From: Lachnospiraceae bacterium
Lineage (GTDB): Bacteria > Bacillota > Clostridia > Lachnospirales > Lachnospiraceae
DNA length: 64,000 bases
Assembly: GCA_017463255.1 (NCBI GenBank)
Contig: JAFTPP010000032.1
Coordinates: 186,001 to 250,000 of the forward strand
Direction: 5' to 3'
The notes below the pieces were generated by a model. The model had not been told where the DNA came from. It ran no database searches and worked only from the letters and a program-made list of their open reading frames with translations. Shown here piece after piece: positions 35,302 to 44,150 of the stretch. Numbering within the stretch: position 1 is the first letter of the stretch; each line of letters starts with the position of its first letter. Made by a program: the position numbers and the translations under genes.

Positions 35302-36918
35302 TTAGATTAATCTGAATTTATCAAGTAACTTCACTACGGTTTGCCCCACAGGATAGGAACTTAACTCATGTTCATCAAGACCTTTTAAAGCCCCTAAAAC
35401 AAAGAGATAAATGAAATAACCGATTGCACAGCATAGTATCAAGGTAATAAAAGCACCCAAAACCTTATTAAGCAACAAATTTACCACGAAAATTACAATT
35501 CCTGATATGAATGAAGCAATATAAGGTATAAATATACTGTAAACAAGCTCCTGTTTATATCTTATTTTCCTCTTCAGTATAAAAAGTTCTGCCAAAATAA
35601 TTACGGCTGCAAAGGCTATTTCACTAAATACTAACATTTCAAGCCCTAGTTTAAATACTCTTATACATGCTGCAATTGTTGCAAAATATACAATATTTGC
35701 TAAGAGAAGAATTAGAATCAAGTGTCCTTTCTTTTTTAATTGATATAACAATGCTGTAAAAACAAATACAACACTATAAAGTACAATTAATATGCTGCCC
35801 GGAAATAACATATATGAAGTAATCGGAGTTACTTTTCCTAAAAACAGTTGTAAAAGATTTTCTGACAATACTGCAAAAATTACCATTAAAGGTATGGAAA
35901 ATAACAATACATTTCTTAATTTGTCAGAAGCATATTCGCGAATTGATTTTGCATCCTGATCATTTAGGAGAATACGCATCTCATACTGTATGTTTTTTGA
36001 ACCAAAGGCAAAAAACAAAATTGGAATTATGATAATACACCTAAAACCGGTATAATAATATCCAAAATTATTTAGTGCACTAATTGCACCATCGTTATTT
36101 AAAATATAGTGTTGTTGAATCAAAAAGTGATGTATCAATATTAAGAAACTAATCACAATCATGGGTACAGCATAAACAAACAGAATATGACAGACTTGTC
36201 CATAGTTTTCATCTCTTGTTGTTCCATCTTTATGCAGGAGTTTCTGATATCTTCTTCTGTTCACAAAATAAACAACAATCATTAACACCATATAGATTGC
36301 AGAACCTATAATGATAGCTAATACCGCTCCCTTTGCACCATAAATATATTGATAACTGTCATCCTGAATCAGATTGCCGACTTTGGTTCCATATCCCATA
36401 TAATATTTTAGTAACAAATATGTGGAGGTCCAAATAATTACTTCTTCGATGATTCTGATTGCATGTGAAGCAACATTCACTTCATAGCCATTCATAAATC
36501 CCTTAAAAACGCCGGCAACAAACCTAAATAGTAATACAGGAGCAATTGCACTCAAAGCAAAACGGATACCGGGTACATGAAACCATTTTACAGCTATTGT
36601 CCCTGACATTAGTTTTACAACTAAAACTAGAAAAAGTCCCATGATTACAGAAACGACAACAGCACTTTCCAAAACTTTATAGGCATTTCTATATTGTCCT
36701 CTCTCCGCTCTTGTTTTTACCATTCGTGAGACTGCTTCACTAATTCCATAAGAAAATGCTATTAATAAAACACAGCATAATTCATAGGGAATCACATAAT
36801 AACTGACACCATATTCACCCAGGCGTTTTGAAATACTGAATATTCTTAGCACAGCTATGATACATGCAATCACTTCCATATATACCACAGCTCTTCTTGC
36901 TTTTAACTCTTGTGTCAT
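35302..36918 (-). CDS. MOP-superfamily flippase (SpoVB/polysaccharide-exporter type)
   Basis: This 538-residue protein has about 14 membrane helices spread over its length, typical of the MOP/MviN-SpoVB exporters that flip lipid-linked sugars or peptidoglycan precursors. The N-terminal region lacks the usual signal. Family similarity is seen in the early FSISKRLGEYGVSYYVIPYE and the later FRFVAGVFKGFMNGYEV segments. Its neighbours (YqfC/YqfD and a BofC-like protein) hint at sporulation, but a polysaccharide role is equally possible. Confidence 0.82.
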   Translation of the reverse strand: MTQELKARRAVVYMEVIACIIAVLRIFSISKRLGEYGVSYYVIPYELCCVLLIAFSYGISEAVSRMVKTRAERGQYRNAYKVLESAVVVSVIMGLFLVLVVKLMSGTIAVKWFHVPGIRFALSAIAPVLLFRFVAGVFKGFMNGYEVNVASHAIRIIEEVIIWTSTYLLLKYYMGYGTKVGNLIQDDSYQYIYGAKGAVLAIIIGSAIYMVLMIVVYFVNRRRYQKLLHKDGTTRDENYGQVCHILFVYAVPMIVISFLILIHHFLIQQHYILNNDGAISALNNFGYYYTGFRCIIIIPILFFAFGSKNIQYEMRILLNDQDAKSIREYASDKLRNVLLFSIPLMVIFAVLSENLLQLFLGKVTPITSYMLFPGSILIVLYSVVFVFTALLYQLKKKGHLILILLLANIVYFATIAACIRVFKLGLEMLVFSEIAFAAVIILAELFILKRKIRYKQELVYSIFIPYIASFISGIVIFVVNLLLNKVLGAFITLILCCAIGYFIYLFVLGALKGLDEHELSSYPVGQTVVKLLDKFRLI

Positions 36919-36942
36919 TAGAATTCCTCCACAAATTCCCCA

Positions 36943-37437
36943 TTATTCATTACGTGTATATCCTAACTTATTAAGGATTATATCTTGTTTATCAAACATT
37001 ATTTTTGCTTCTTTCTCTGTCATATGGTCATAGCCGGAAAGATGTAACATACTGTGAGCGATTAAAAACGCAAATTCCCGTAATTCAGAATGACCATAGT
37101 CTTGCGCCTGTTTTACGGCACGCTCATAACAAATAATAATATCCCCTAAAACCACTTCATTATTTTCAGGATTAATATCATCAGCGCAAACTTCCGGAAA
37201 TTCACCGGGGTTATCAAACTCCAGATACGGAAATGATAAAACATCGGTAACACTGTCTATTTCACGGAATTCATAATTGGTTTGCCTGATTTCTTCTTCA
37301 TTTACAATGGTTAGACTGATTTCTGTATCATAAGGACATTTTTCAAGACTTAAGACTTCTTTGGCTACCCTTTTAAATACATCTTCTATTTCAAACGGGA
37401 ATGCATATTCATGTTCATTTTCAACGTAAAAAGTCAT
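36943..37437 (-). CDS. ybeY: Endoribonuclease YbeY
   Basis: YbeY is a zinc-dependent RNase needed for 16S rRNA 3'-end maturation and ribosome quality control. The 164-residue protein has the metal-binding signature as HSMLHLSGYDH near residue 130, where the family has HGxLHLxGYDH; all three zinc histidines are kept and only the Gly differs (Ser). TDVLSFPY and VLGDIIICYE are also typical. The ATG at 37437 is preferred over a TTG at 37458 that overlaps the ribosome site. It overlaps the preceding gene's end by 17 bases. Confidence 0.94.
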   Translation of the reverse strand: MTFYVENEHEYAFPFEIEDVFKRVAKEVLSLEKCPYDTEISLTIVNEEEIRQTNYEFREIDSVTDVLSFPYLEFDNPGEFPEVCADDINPENNEVVLGDIIICYERAVKQAQDYGHSELREFAFLIAHSMLHLSGYDHMTEKEAKIMFDKQDIILNKLGYTRNE

Positions 37438-38623
37438 AATATAATGATTCCTCCACAAATGATTTTTTCATTTCAAACAATTCACGCATTGTAAAATCAC
37501 ACTGTTCAAAAAATCCTTGATTTTGCTTTTCCATAAACAAATCCTGAATCAATTGTTTATAGTTGATTTTTGCTTCCTTTTCTTTGGCAATTTTATTTGA
37601 AATTGTTTCAATCACCAAATTACTCATATATACAGATACAGCCTCTTTAGACTTAAGTCTGGTTGACTTGTCTGTAAGTTCAAGGATTAACTCAATTGCA
37701 GAAGGCGGGAATGCATATTCATCACGAAGCTTATCAATATACTTTTTATTCTGTTTTCCGCTCTCATCCATGCATAAACGCCAATAATACGAAGCCGTTT
37801 TAACAGAATCTGCATTCATATTAAATTTTCGTGTTAACTTTTCTGTCAGATACGACGTATGTATTGCCCTATAATATGTTTTGGAATTATTCTTCTTAAG
37901 GTCGGCAAATATTTCAAATTCAGAGTCATTAATCGTTAAGTAACGTTCCCTATACTTATGAACATGTCTTGCACTGATAAATTTAAGAACAATGATCATT
38001 AGTACAAGATTAATCATAATATTGATTCCGGGAACCAAAAAGGTCTCATAATTCATGCTTGTATCGCTAAAAAGAGTAATGTTAGCCATTACGGATACAA
38101 GGTAAATACATAAAACCATAAAAACCGGAATTCCGATTTTATATCTTTCATCCACCCTTTTAAAAAAGAAAATGACACTAAGACCACAAAACATAAACAT
38201 TGCCATTATTGAAACATCAGTTTCTGATAATAAACATGAAATAGTTAATACTCCGATGTATGAACAAACAGCCATAGAATCATTGCTTACAAGTAAAAGT
38301 AACAATGCAATCATAAGAAACGGCCACGCCATAGCATCCATAAATGGATTAATACATCCCATTAACATGCATAGAAAATAACATAATACAAATAAAGTAC
38401 AGTTATTTTCCATACCAAACTGGTTAACAAATTTCTTGTCTGAACTAAGCTGATAAAAGAACTCAATTGCAATTACGCCGAACAAAATCAACGACATAAT
38501 CAGTATCTGTAATAATCTTGTGGTATCCAGTTTGTATACAAACGAAAATACAGCCGGAACACCCATCGATATTAAAAACAATAAAATTGTCACAAAAAAA
38601 AGCTTCTTTGTTGTCTTTTGCAT
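37421..38623 (-). CDS. Degenerate PgpH-like (7TM-HD) membrane protein
   Basis: The 400-residue protein lies where Bacillus and Listeria have yqfF/pgpH, between phoH and ybeY. It has a membrane part of about seven helices (residues 8-215) and a cytoplasmic C-terminal domain. That domain matches the PgpH HD domain in layout: SKTYYRAIH aligns with the first His region, TASYYWRLCM with the family's AYYHDIGK, EAVSVYMSNLVIET with the EAAxxMLADSVE segment, and FFEQCDFTMRELFEMKKSF with its C-terminal end. All metal-binding His and Asp residues are replaced, so it should not hydrolyse c-di-AMP. The large extracellular domain of PgpH is also missing. The ATG at 38623 has GGGTG upstream. Confidence 0.75.
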   Translation of the reverse strand: MQKTTKKLFFVTILLFLISMGVPAVFSFVYKLDTTRLLQILIMSLILFGVIAIEFFYQLSSDKKFVNQFGMENNCTLFVLCYFLCMLMGCINPFMDAMAWPFLMIALLLLLVSNDSMAVCSYIGVLTISCLLSETDVSIMAMFMFCGLSVIFFFKRVDERYKIGIPVFMVLCIYLVSVMANITLFSDTSMNYETFLVPGINIMINLVLMIIVLKFISARHVHKYRERYLTINDSEFEIFADLKKNNSKTYYRAIHTSYLTEKLTRKFNMNADSVKTASYYWRLCMDESGKQNKKYIDKLRDEYAFPPSAIELILELTDKSTRLKSKEAVSVYMSNLVIETISNKIAKEKEAKINYKQLIQDLFMEKQNQGFFEQCDFTMRELFEMKKSFVEESLYYDFLR

Positions 38624-38638
38624 AAGTTTCACCCGGTT

Positions 38639-39619
38639 TTATTTTGTCTTTTTAGAGGTACGTTTTGCCTCATACTCTTCGTATGCTCTTACAATCTGCT
38701 GTACTAACGGATGTCTTACAACGTCCCTGTTTGTAAGATTACATACTGCAATTCCTTCCACATTTTTTAAAATTTTTGTAGCAACATCAAGACCTGATAC
38801 AGCATCTTTGGGAAGGTCCTTTTGAGTTGCATCACCTGTTATGATTGCTTTCGAACCAAAACCGATACGTGTTAAAAACATTTTCATTTGAGCAGGTGTG
38901 GTGTTTTGGGCTTCGTCCAAAATAATATATGCATTATCCAAAGTTCTTCCTCGCATATATGCAAGAGGAGCCACTTCTATTGCGCCTTTTTCCATGTTTT
39001 TTTGAAATGCTTCAGCTCCCATAATCTGATATAAAGCATCATAAAGTGGTCTTAAATAAGGGTCTACCTTACTTTGCAAATCACCAGGTAAAAATCCCAG
39101 TTTTTCGCCTGCTTCGATTGCGGGTCTTGTAAGAATAATACGGCTAACCTCTTCATTTTTAAATGCAGTAATGGCCATTGCCATAGCAAGATATGTTTTG
39201 CCGGTTCCTGCAGGACCTAATCCAAATACAACCATATTATCCCTAATTGCATCTACATATTTCTTCTGGCCCATTGTTTTTGGTTTTACAGGTTTTCCCT
39301 GCATGGTATGGCAAATACAGTCATTATCGTATTCTAATAAACCATCTTCTTCATTATTGATTGACATAGTAATTGCATAATCCATATTCTGATCTTGGAT
39401 TATATTTCCTCTCTTTGATAATTCCAACATTTCTTCCATTAGTTTTGATGCTTTATTTACAGCAATATCATCTCCGGTTATTTTAATCATTCCGTCTCTG
39501 TCAACAACCGAAACTTTCAAATCACGTTCAATTTTCTTAATCTGTCTGTCATTATATCCAAACAGGTTTTGCATATGCTTTGCATCTGCTTCTATTCTTA
39601 ATTCACTCAAATTATTCAC
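38639..39619 (-). CDS. phoH: PhoH-like ATPase
   Basis: PhoH proteins are P-loop ATPases linked to RNA metabolism. The 326-residue protein has an N-terminal KH-like region (residues 1-110) and the PhoH domain with Walker A GLGPAGTGKTYLA (about residue 135) and DEAQNTTPAQMK (about 235). The ATG overlaps the yqfD end by 8 bases. The yqfC-yqfD-phoH-(pgpH)-ybeY order is a long-standing Firmicute cluster. Confidence 0.94.
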   Translation of the reverse strand: MNNLSELRIEADAKHMQNLFGYNDRQIKKIERDLKVSVVDRDGMIKITGDDIAVNKASKLMEEMLELSKRGNIIQDQNMDYAITMSINNEEDGLLEYDNDCICHTMQGKPVKPKTMGQKKYVDAIRDNMVVFGLGPAGTGKTYLAMAMAITAFKNEEVSRIILTRPAIEAGEKLGFLPGDLQSKVDPYLRPLYDALYQIMGAEAFQKNMEKGAIEVAPLAYMRGRTLDNAYIILDEAQNTTPAQMKMFLTRIGFGSKAIITGDATQKDLPKDAVSGLDVATKILKNVEGIAVCNLTNRDVVRHPLVQQIVRAYEEYEAKRTSKKTK

Positions 39620-40802
39620 CGTTTATCACTATCGGAATGGAACTGACAGCCTGTTCTTCTAAAATCAGTTCACATGTTAAATGATACATTTTCCCTTCAT
39701 AAAATATATTAACATTTTTTTCAATAATTTGTACCCCTTTTTGACTTAAAGTTGTTAAAATTTCTTCCAATTCTTCATTAAGGATACTCTTTGCTTCTTC
39801 TAAGGTATATTTTGCATCTTCTTCTATGTATTCTTTGGTAGTTTTAACACCAAAATACAGAGGCAAATAATATTTGTCAATTAATTTGAATTGCTTTATG
39901 GCAGTTGTAGAATGAGAAGTCTTGTATAAGGTATTATGAAAGGGATTCCATATTCGGAAATTGCCGAATTGAATATAATAATCTTTTTTTGATTCTTGTG
40001 TATATTCCTTTTTAATATACTTTTCTTTTAAAGTAAGATGTATATTATCGGTATAACGTACCCAAATATCAGCATCAGCATTTACCAGTATTTCACTCTT
40101 AAGGGTTAAATCATCATTATAAACAGGAATATTCCCTTGTACAAGAATATCTCCGGGGGCTATTGTATCGCCGATATTAACCGTGGCTACTCCCTGTCTT
40201 ACTACCATGTTTACAATTTCACCTTCCCTGGTTGCAATCAGATGACTGTTTTCAAAGGTCTGCTTTTCAGTTTTATAAGAACTTGTATCCTCTTTTATTA
40301 CAATATAAAGTCCGGTACCCTCTAATGTTACGGAAGCCCAAGTTACTTGGGGAAAATACTCCCTGATAGATGCTTCTAACTGTTTATAATCAATATTTTT
40401 ACTGTATGTGCCGTATTTTATGTTATTTGTATTAAGAAATCCGTAAAACTGTTCAAAGGAAATACTTTCATTGCCACTAAGTTCAACCCGCCAGATTCTT
40501 GATAAAACATTAATCAGAATAAAAGTGCAAAATAATATTGCTATTATAAACATCCATCTTTTTTTTAGTTTTAAATAAAAAAAGGGCAGTCCACTTTTTC
40601 TTAGTAAGACTGTCCTTGTATGAGTTTTTTGTAAAACCGGTTTCAAAGTCAAATAATCTTTTGCAGAAATTGTAAAGCAGGTTGAATTATCTGAAACCTT
40701 TATTTCGTGAATAACAATGTTTTTGTTAATACACAGATTAAAGAAACGCTCCATTTCTTCTCCTGTTGCTTTAATCGTCAACATACCTTTGATAGATTTC
40801 AT
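39612..40802 (-). CDS. yqfD: Sporulation protein YqfD
   Basis: YqfD is a sporulation membrane protein of unknown biochemical function, expressed in the mother cell in Bacillus. The 396-residue protein has a cytoplasmic N-terminal domain (residues 1-85), one membrane helix at about 86-103, and a long extracytoplasmic domain. Family stretches ATREGEIVNMVVRQGVATVN (split here at ATREGEIVNM) and GDTIAPGDILVQG (about 210) are visible. It is 18 bases after yqfC and overlaps phoH. Confidence 0.9.
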   Translation of the reverse strand: MKSIKGMLTIKATGEEMERFFNLCINKNIVIHEIKVSDNSTCFTISAKDYLTLKPVLQKTHTRTVLLRKSGLPFFYLKLKKRWMFIIAILFCTFILINVLSRIWRVELSGNESISFEQFYGFLNTNNIKYGTYSKNIDYKQLEASIREYFPQVTWASVTLEGTGLYIVIKEDTSSYKTEKQTFENSHLIATREGEIVNMVVRQGVATVNIGDTIAPGDILVQGNIPVYNDDLTLKSEILVNADADIWVRYTDNIHLTLKEKYIKKEYTQESKKDYYIQFGNFRIWNPFHNTLYKTSHSTTAIKQFKLIDKYYLPLYFGVKTTKEYIEEDAKYTLEEAKSILNEELEEILTTLSQKGVQIIEKNVNIFYEGKMYHLTCELILEEQAVSSIPIVINGE

Positions 40803-40820
40803 AATAACCTCCGGGCACTT

Positions 40821-41042
40821 TTAAATATATTTTATTTCTTTGATTAGCCCACAGATAATCAATTCATCTTTAGAATACTTCCTGATACACAGTTTTTGAC
40901 CAACAATTAACATGTTATTTCTTTTCATTCGTATCAACAAACTGTTTTCTTTATATTCAATAATCGATTTAAAATTTTCAACACAAAGCTCTTCATTACC
41001 AATCATTTTAACATTTGGTAAAGAATATAGAATATCTTTCAT
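40821..41042 (-). CDS. yqfC: YabP/YqfC family sporulation protein
   Basis: The 73-residue protein matches the YabP/YqfC beta-rich family: ILYSLPNVKMIGNEELCVEN, SIIEYKENSLLIRM and a C-terminal IIGLIKEIKY-type end (ICGLIKEIKYI). In Bacillus, yqfC and yqfD are sigma E-dependent and needed for proper spore formation. A sigma E-like promoter (41073-41101) lies just ahead. The ribosome site is weak (GGAA about 9 bases upstream of the ATG). Confidence 0.85.
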   Translation of the reverse strand: MKDILYSLPNVKMIGNEELCVENFKSIIEYKENSLLIRMKRNNMLIVGQKLCIRKYSKDELIICGLIKEIKYI

Positions 41043-41072
41043 TCTGACAATTCCGGTTGATTATTACATTTC

Positions 41073-41101
41073 ATTGTATGAAGAAAGGCAATATTAAATG
41101 C
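41073..41101 (-). promoter_or_regulatory. Sigma E-like promoter for yqfC-yqfD
   Basis: On the minus strand, GCATTTA (41095-41101) and CATACAAT (41073-41080) are 14 bases apart. The -10 matches the sigma E consensus CATACAnT; the -35 matches 5 of 7 bases of GCATATT. It partly overlaps the stop region of the nucleoside phosphorylase gene. Its position before known sigma E genes supports it. Confidence 0.45.
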
Positions 41102-42401
41102 CTATTACACCCTTTATAATTTCTTTAGTCTGGTTATAGGAATCCGTTATGGTATAAGCCTTTAATAATCTCTCTTTCGCAAGGTTGATTTTCTCTCTCG
41201 AATTTCCGTGAATGGTAGCTAATACGGTGTTTTTATCAACATAGTCTCCTTTTTTTGCATGCAAAACAAGGCCAACCGAAAGGTCGATAACACTATCTTT
41301 TGTTTCACGTCCACCACCAAGAATCAAAGAACATATTCCAATTTCATCACAGGCTATCTTGCTGATATAACCTTCCTTATCAGCATATACTTCTTCAATA
41401 ATGGATGCTTTACAAAGATTTTCAGGATGATAGACATCCTCTCTGTTGCCACCTTGGGCTTCAATAAATTCTGCAAGTTTATCCAAAGCTTTACCTGATC
41501 GGACTGTATCTTCAAGCATCTGTCTTGCTTCTGCTTCAGACTCTGCTTTGTTTCCTGCAATCAGCATATAGGTTCCAAGTGTATAGCATAGTTCGGTAAA
41601 ATCCTTTGGTCCATTTCCTTTTAAAGTATCAATTGCTTCTTTAACTTCAAGCGCATTTCCTACTGCATTACCCAGCGGTTCATCCATATCACTTATAACT
41701 GCAATTGTTCTTCTTCCTGCGCCGTTACCGATGCGAACCATTTCATTTGCAAGACTAAAAGCATCTTTTTCTTCTTTCATAAAGGCTCCGCTGCCTGTTT
41801 TTACATCAAGCACGATAGCATCTGCTCCGGCAGCCAGTTTTTTACTCATAATGGAGCTTGCAATTAATGACATTTGATCGACGGTAGCCGTAACATCTCT
41901 TAAGGCATAAAGCTTCTTATCAGCAGGTGCAAGAGTTGCGGTTTGTCCCATAATGGCAATTCCTTTTTCATTTACCTGCTTAATAAAGTGTTCTGTAGAT
42001 ATTTCAGTGGAAAAACCCGGAAAACTTTCTAATTTATCAATGGTTCCGCCAGTATGTCCCAATCCCCTGCCACTCATCTTAGCTACAGGTACTCCAAGTG
42101 CAGCCACCATAGGTGTAAGGGCAAGACTTGTCTTATCACCAACACCGCCGGTGCTGTGCTTATCAACCTTAACACCATTTATTTTACTAAGGTTTAGCAT
42201 ATCACCGCTTTCTGCCATTGCCATGGTAAGGGCAAGGGTTTCTGCCTCTTCCATCCCATTAAAATAAATAGCCATCATCATGGCAGACATTTGATAATCA
42301 GGGATATTTCCTTTTGTATATTCTTGAATCATCTCGTATATTTCATTTTCCTTTAATATACCGCCGTTTCTTTTTTTCATAATCAAATCATACATTCTCA
42401 T
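41094..42401 (-). CDS. pdp: Pyrimidine-nucleoside phosphorylase
   Basis: The enzyme splits uridine, deoxyuridine and thymidine with phosphate to give the base and pentose-1-phosphate. The 435-residue protein has the glycosyltransferase family 3 domain order, with MYDLIMKKRNGG at the N-terminus, KHSTGGVGDKTSL (about residue 85) for phosphate, KMSGRGLGHTGGTIDKLES (about 112) and a C-terminal PYNP domain. The ATG at 42401 has GGGAG upstream. It faces away from the small membrane protein gene at 42522. Confidence 0.95.
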   Translation of the reverse strand: MRMYDLIMKKRNGGILKENEIYEMIQEYTKGNIPDYQMSAMMMAIYFNGMEEAETLALTMAMAESGDMLNLSKINGVKVDKHSTGGVGDKTSLALTPMVAALGVPVAKMSGRGLGHTGGTIDKLESFPGFSTEISTEHFIKQVNEKGIAIMGQTATLAPADKKLYALRDVTATVDQMSLIASSIMSKKLAAGADAIVLDVKTGSGAFMKEEKDAFSLANEMVRIGNGAGRRTIAVISDMDEPLGNAVGNALEVKEAIDTLKGNGPKDFTELCYTLGTYMLIAGNKAESEAEARQMLEDTVRSGKALDKLAEFIEAQGGNREDVYHPENLCKASIIEEVYADKEGYISKIACDEIGICSLILGGGRETKDSVIDLSVGLVLHAKKGDYVDKNTVLATIHGNSREKINLAKERLLKAYTITDSYNQTKEIIKGVIGI

Positions 42402-42448
42402 GGAAAAATCTCCCTTCTTTTTTATCAAAATAATAATATTATTATAAA

Positions 42449-42477
42449 TTGACACTAAAAATCTTCTGTGCTAGAAT
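42449..42477 (+). promoter_or_regulatory. Strong promoter for the small membrane protein gene
   Basis: A perfect TTGACA (42449-42454) and TAGAAT (42472-42477) are separated by exactly 17 bases. A start of transcription near 42484 would leave a leader of about 38 bases before the ATG. Confidence 0.8.
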
Positions 42478-42521
42478 TGTCTTGAATTTATACATACTTT
42501 TTATTTTAGGAGGAAACACAA

Positions 42522-42758
42522 ATGAAGGCTTTATTAGGTTTATTCCCACTTAGTAACGTAAAAAAAGGTAATGTTGTAGGACTTGTAATTGCAATCTTAA
42601 TTTATGTTGTTGTTGCAGCTGTTTTAGGTTTTGTATTAAGTCTTGTATCAGGCATTCCTGTAGTAGGATGGGTTGTTGGTATCGTAAGTACAATCATCTG
42701 GATTTATGAAGTAGTTGGTATCGTACTTTCAATCTTATGCTTTGTAGGAATTAAATAA
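42522..42758 (+). CDS. Small two-helix membrane protein, function unknown
   Basis: The 78-residue protein is highly hydrophobic, with two membrane helices (about residues 18-42 and 48-75) joined by a short glycine-proline turn (SGIPVVGW). The N-terminus is MKALLGLFPLSNVKKGN. Similar short proteins occur in Lachnospiraceae but I know no function. It has AGGAGG before the ATG, a near-perfect promoter and a strong terminator, and it is alone on the plus strand, all pointing to a well-expressed single gene. Confidence 0.75.
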   Translation: MKALLGLFPLSNVKKGNVVGLVIAILIYVVVAAVLGFVLSLVSGIPVVGWVVGIVSTIIWIYEVVGIVLSILCFVGIK

Positions 42759-42773
42759 GTACTTTAATGAATT

Positions 42774-42807
42774 AAGAAGTGAGATTTACATCTCACTTCT
42801 TTTTTTG
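42774..42807 (+). terminator. Strong terminator after the small membrane protein gene
   Basis: AAGAAGTGAGAT and its perfect 12-base complement flank a TTAC loop and are followed by seven or more Ts. On the other strand it lies just past the rlmH stop and can act there too, though the T-run is weaker. Confidence 0.9.
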
Positions 42808-42808
42808 T

Positions 42809-43288
42809 TTATTTATGATACGGTTCATTATTTATAATTCTAAAACCACGGTAAATCTGTTCTAACAAAATAACCCTCATTAACTGATGGGGAAATGTCA
42901 TGTCAGAAAAACTAATCAACTTATCTGCTCTCTTTTTTATACTTGGTTCAATACCAAGTGAACCGCCTATAATAAAATCAATGGTACTGTTTCCTTGTAT
43001 GGCAAGTTTTTCCATTTCATTTGCAAAGGAAACAGAATCATATTTCTTACCTTCAATAGCTAATGCAAAAACATAATCATCCTCTTTCATATGTTTTTGT
43101 ATGCGTTCTCCCTCTTTTTGCAGAATTTTATTCTCTTCTGCTTCACTTGCCTTATCCGGCGTCTTTTCGTCAGCAACTTCGTAAATATTTACTTTACAGT
43201 ATTTAGATAAACGTTTTGTAAATTCATTGATAGCATCCCTGTAAAAGCTTTCTTTTACCTTGCCGACACAAATTATATTTATATTCAT
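42809..43288 (-). CDS. rlmH: 23S rRNA pseudouridine-1915 N3-methyltransferase
   Basis: RlmH methylates pseudouridine 1915 in 23S rRNA using S-adenosylmethionine. The 159-residue length is exact for the SPOUT-class family. The C-terminal knot region FIIGGSLGIEP (about residue 105) and the FPHQLMRVILLEQIYRGFRI end are conserved, as is the N-terminal INIICVGK. Its ATG overlaps the upstream gene's stop (ATGA). Confidence 0.96.
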   Translation of the reverse strand: MNINIICVGKVKESFYRDAINEFTKRLSKYCKVNIYEVADEKTPDKASEAEENKILQKEGERIQKHMKEDDYVFALAIEGKKYDSVSFANEMEKLAIQGNSTIDFIIGGSLGIEPSIKKRADKLISFSDMTFPHQLMRVILLEQIYRGFRIINNEPYHK

Positions 43289-44133
43289 GATTCAAACAAC
43301 TTCTGATAGTATTCTTCAATAATATGCTCTAAAAAATCTTCATGAAGATTCATGTATTTATCTGTAATCAATTCTTTCATGCGTTCAGTGCGCTTGAAAT
43401 AAATGATATCCTCTGAATCTTCTTTGTCTAAGCATTCATCAATAATCTCGGCAGTAAGATTCTCATCACACCAACCGGTTACTTTTTCAGTCAAAAGATT
43501 CTCTTCCTTGGAATCTTCTTCGTATTTTTTTGATGATTTAAAAGACATAAAGCCCATTACAATAAATACGAGGAAAAGAGCACCCATTACAATGTCAACC
43601 AATGTCTGATTCGCAAAAGAAAATGGTAAAATTCCCATATGAAGCATTACAAGAAAAGCAAATCCTAAAATACCTACAACAATTAACATGTATGCAGAGC
43701 TTTTAAATTCCTGTGCTTTTTCTTCGGACTTCTGGTACACCTTAGAATTGGTATAAATAATACGTTGTTCTACTTGTACTTCTTCATCATCTTCTTCTGA
43801 TTCCATTGTAGCTTCTTGCATAGCCAGTTCTTCTGCCTTTGCTTTCATTTCCTCTTGGATGAATACAGTTACGATTTTCTTCGCTTGAAGTTCATCTTTT
43901 TTATCAACATACAGGCAGTATTCATCACTTTCCTCATCCTGTTTTACAAAAGCTTCCACATCATTATATTTTATAAACGAAGTAAGCTTATTAACCACAT
44001 CTTCGGGACCTTTAATAATAACGCATTTATTTTCTGCATCTGTTGCGTCTAAATCAATCAACTTGGTTCCACAATCTACGCAAACTTCAACTCCGTCTTT
44101 ATATTCAACTTCACATTTTGGACACCACGGCAT
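43285..44133 (-). CDS. Zinc-ribbon and DUF2007-like membrane protein
   Basis: The 282-residue protein begins with a zinc ribbon (CPKCEVEYKDGVEVCVDCG, residues 4-22), followed by a DUF2007-like segment (about 33-90), an acidic region (about 95-125), two membrane helices (about 148-168 and 178-197) and a charged cytoplasmic C-terminus. Similar proteins accompany rlmH in Clostridia. Its role is unknown; the domain mix suggests a membrane sensor or scaffold. It lies 17 bases after the Dabb gene. Confidence 0.7.
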   Translation of the reverse strand: MPWCPKCEVEYKDGVEVCVDCGTKLIDLDATDAENKCVIIKGPEDVVNKLTSFIKYNDVEAFVKQDEESDEYCLYVDKKDELQAKKIVTVFIQEEMKAKAEELAMQEATMESEEDDEEVQVEQRIIYTNSKVYQKSEEKAQEFKSSAYMLIVVGILGFAFLVMLHMGILPFSFANQTLVDIVMGALFLVFIVMGFMSFKSSKKYEEDSKEENLLTEKVTGWCDENLTAEIIDECLDKEDSEDIIYFKRTERMKELITDKYMNLHEDFLEHIIEEYYQKLFES

Positions 44134-44150
44134 AGCTTTATTCCTCCAAC

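Noticed and set aside
42429..42448. AT-rich palindrome AATAATATTATT between the nucleoside phosphorylase gene and the small membrane protein
   Set aside because: Such repeats are expected by chance in this composition and it does not align with a recognised operator.
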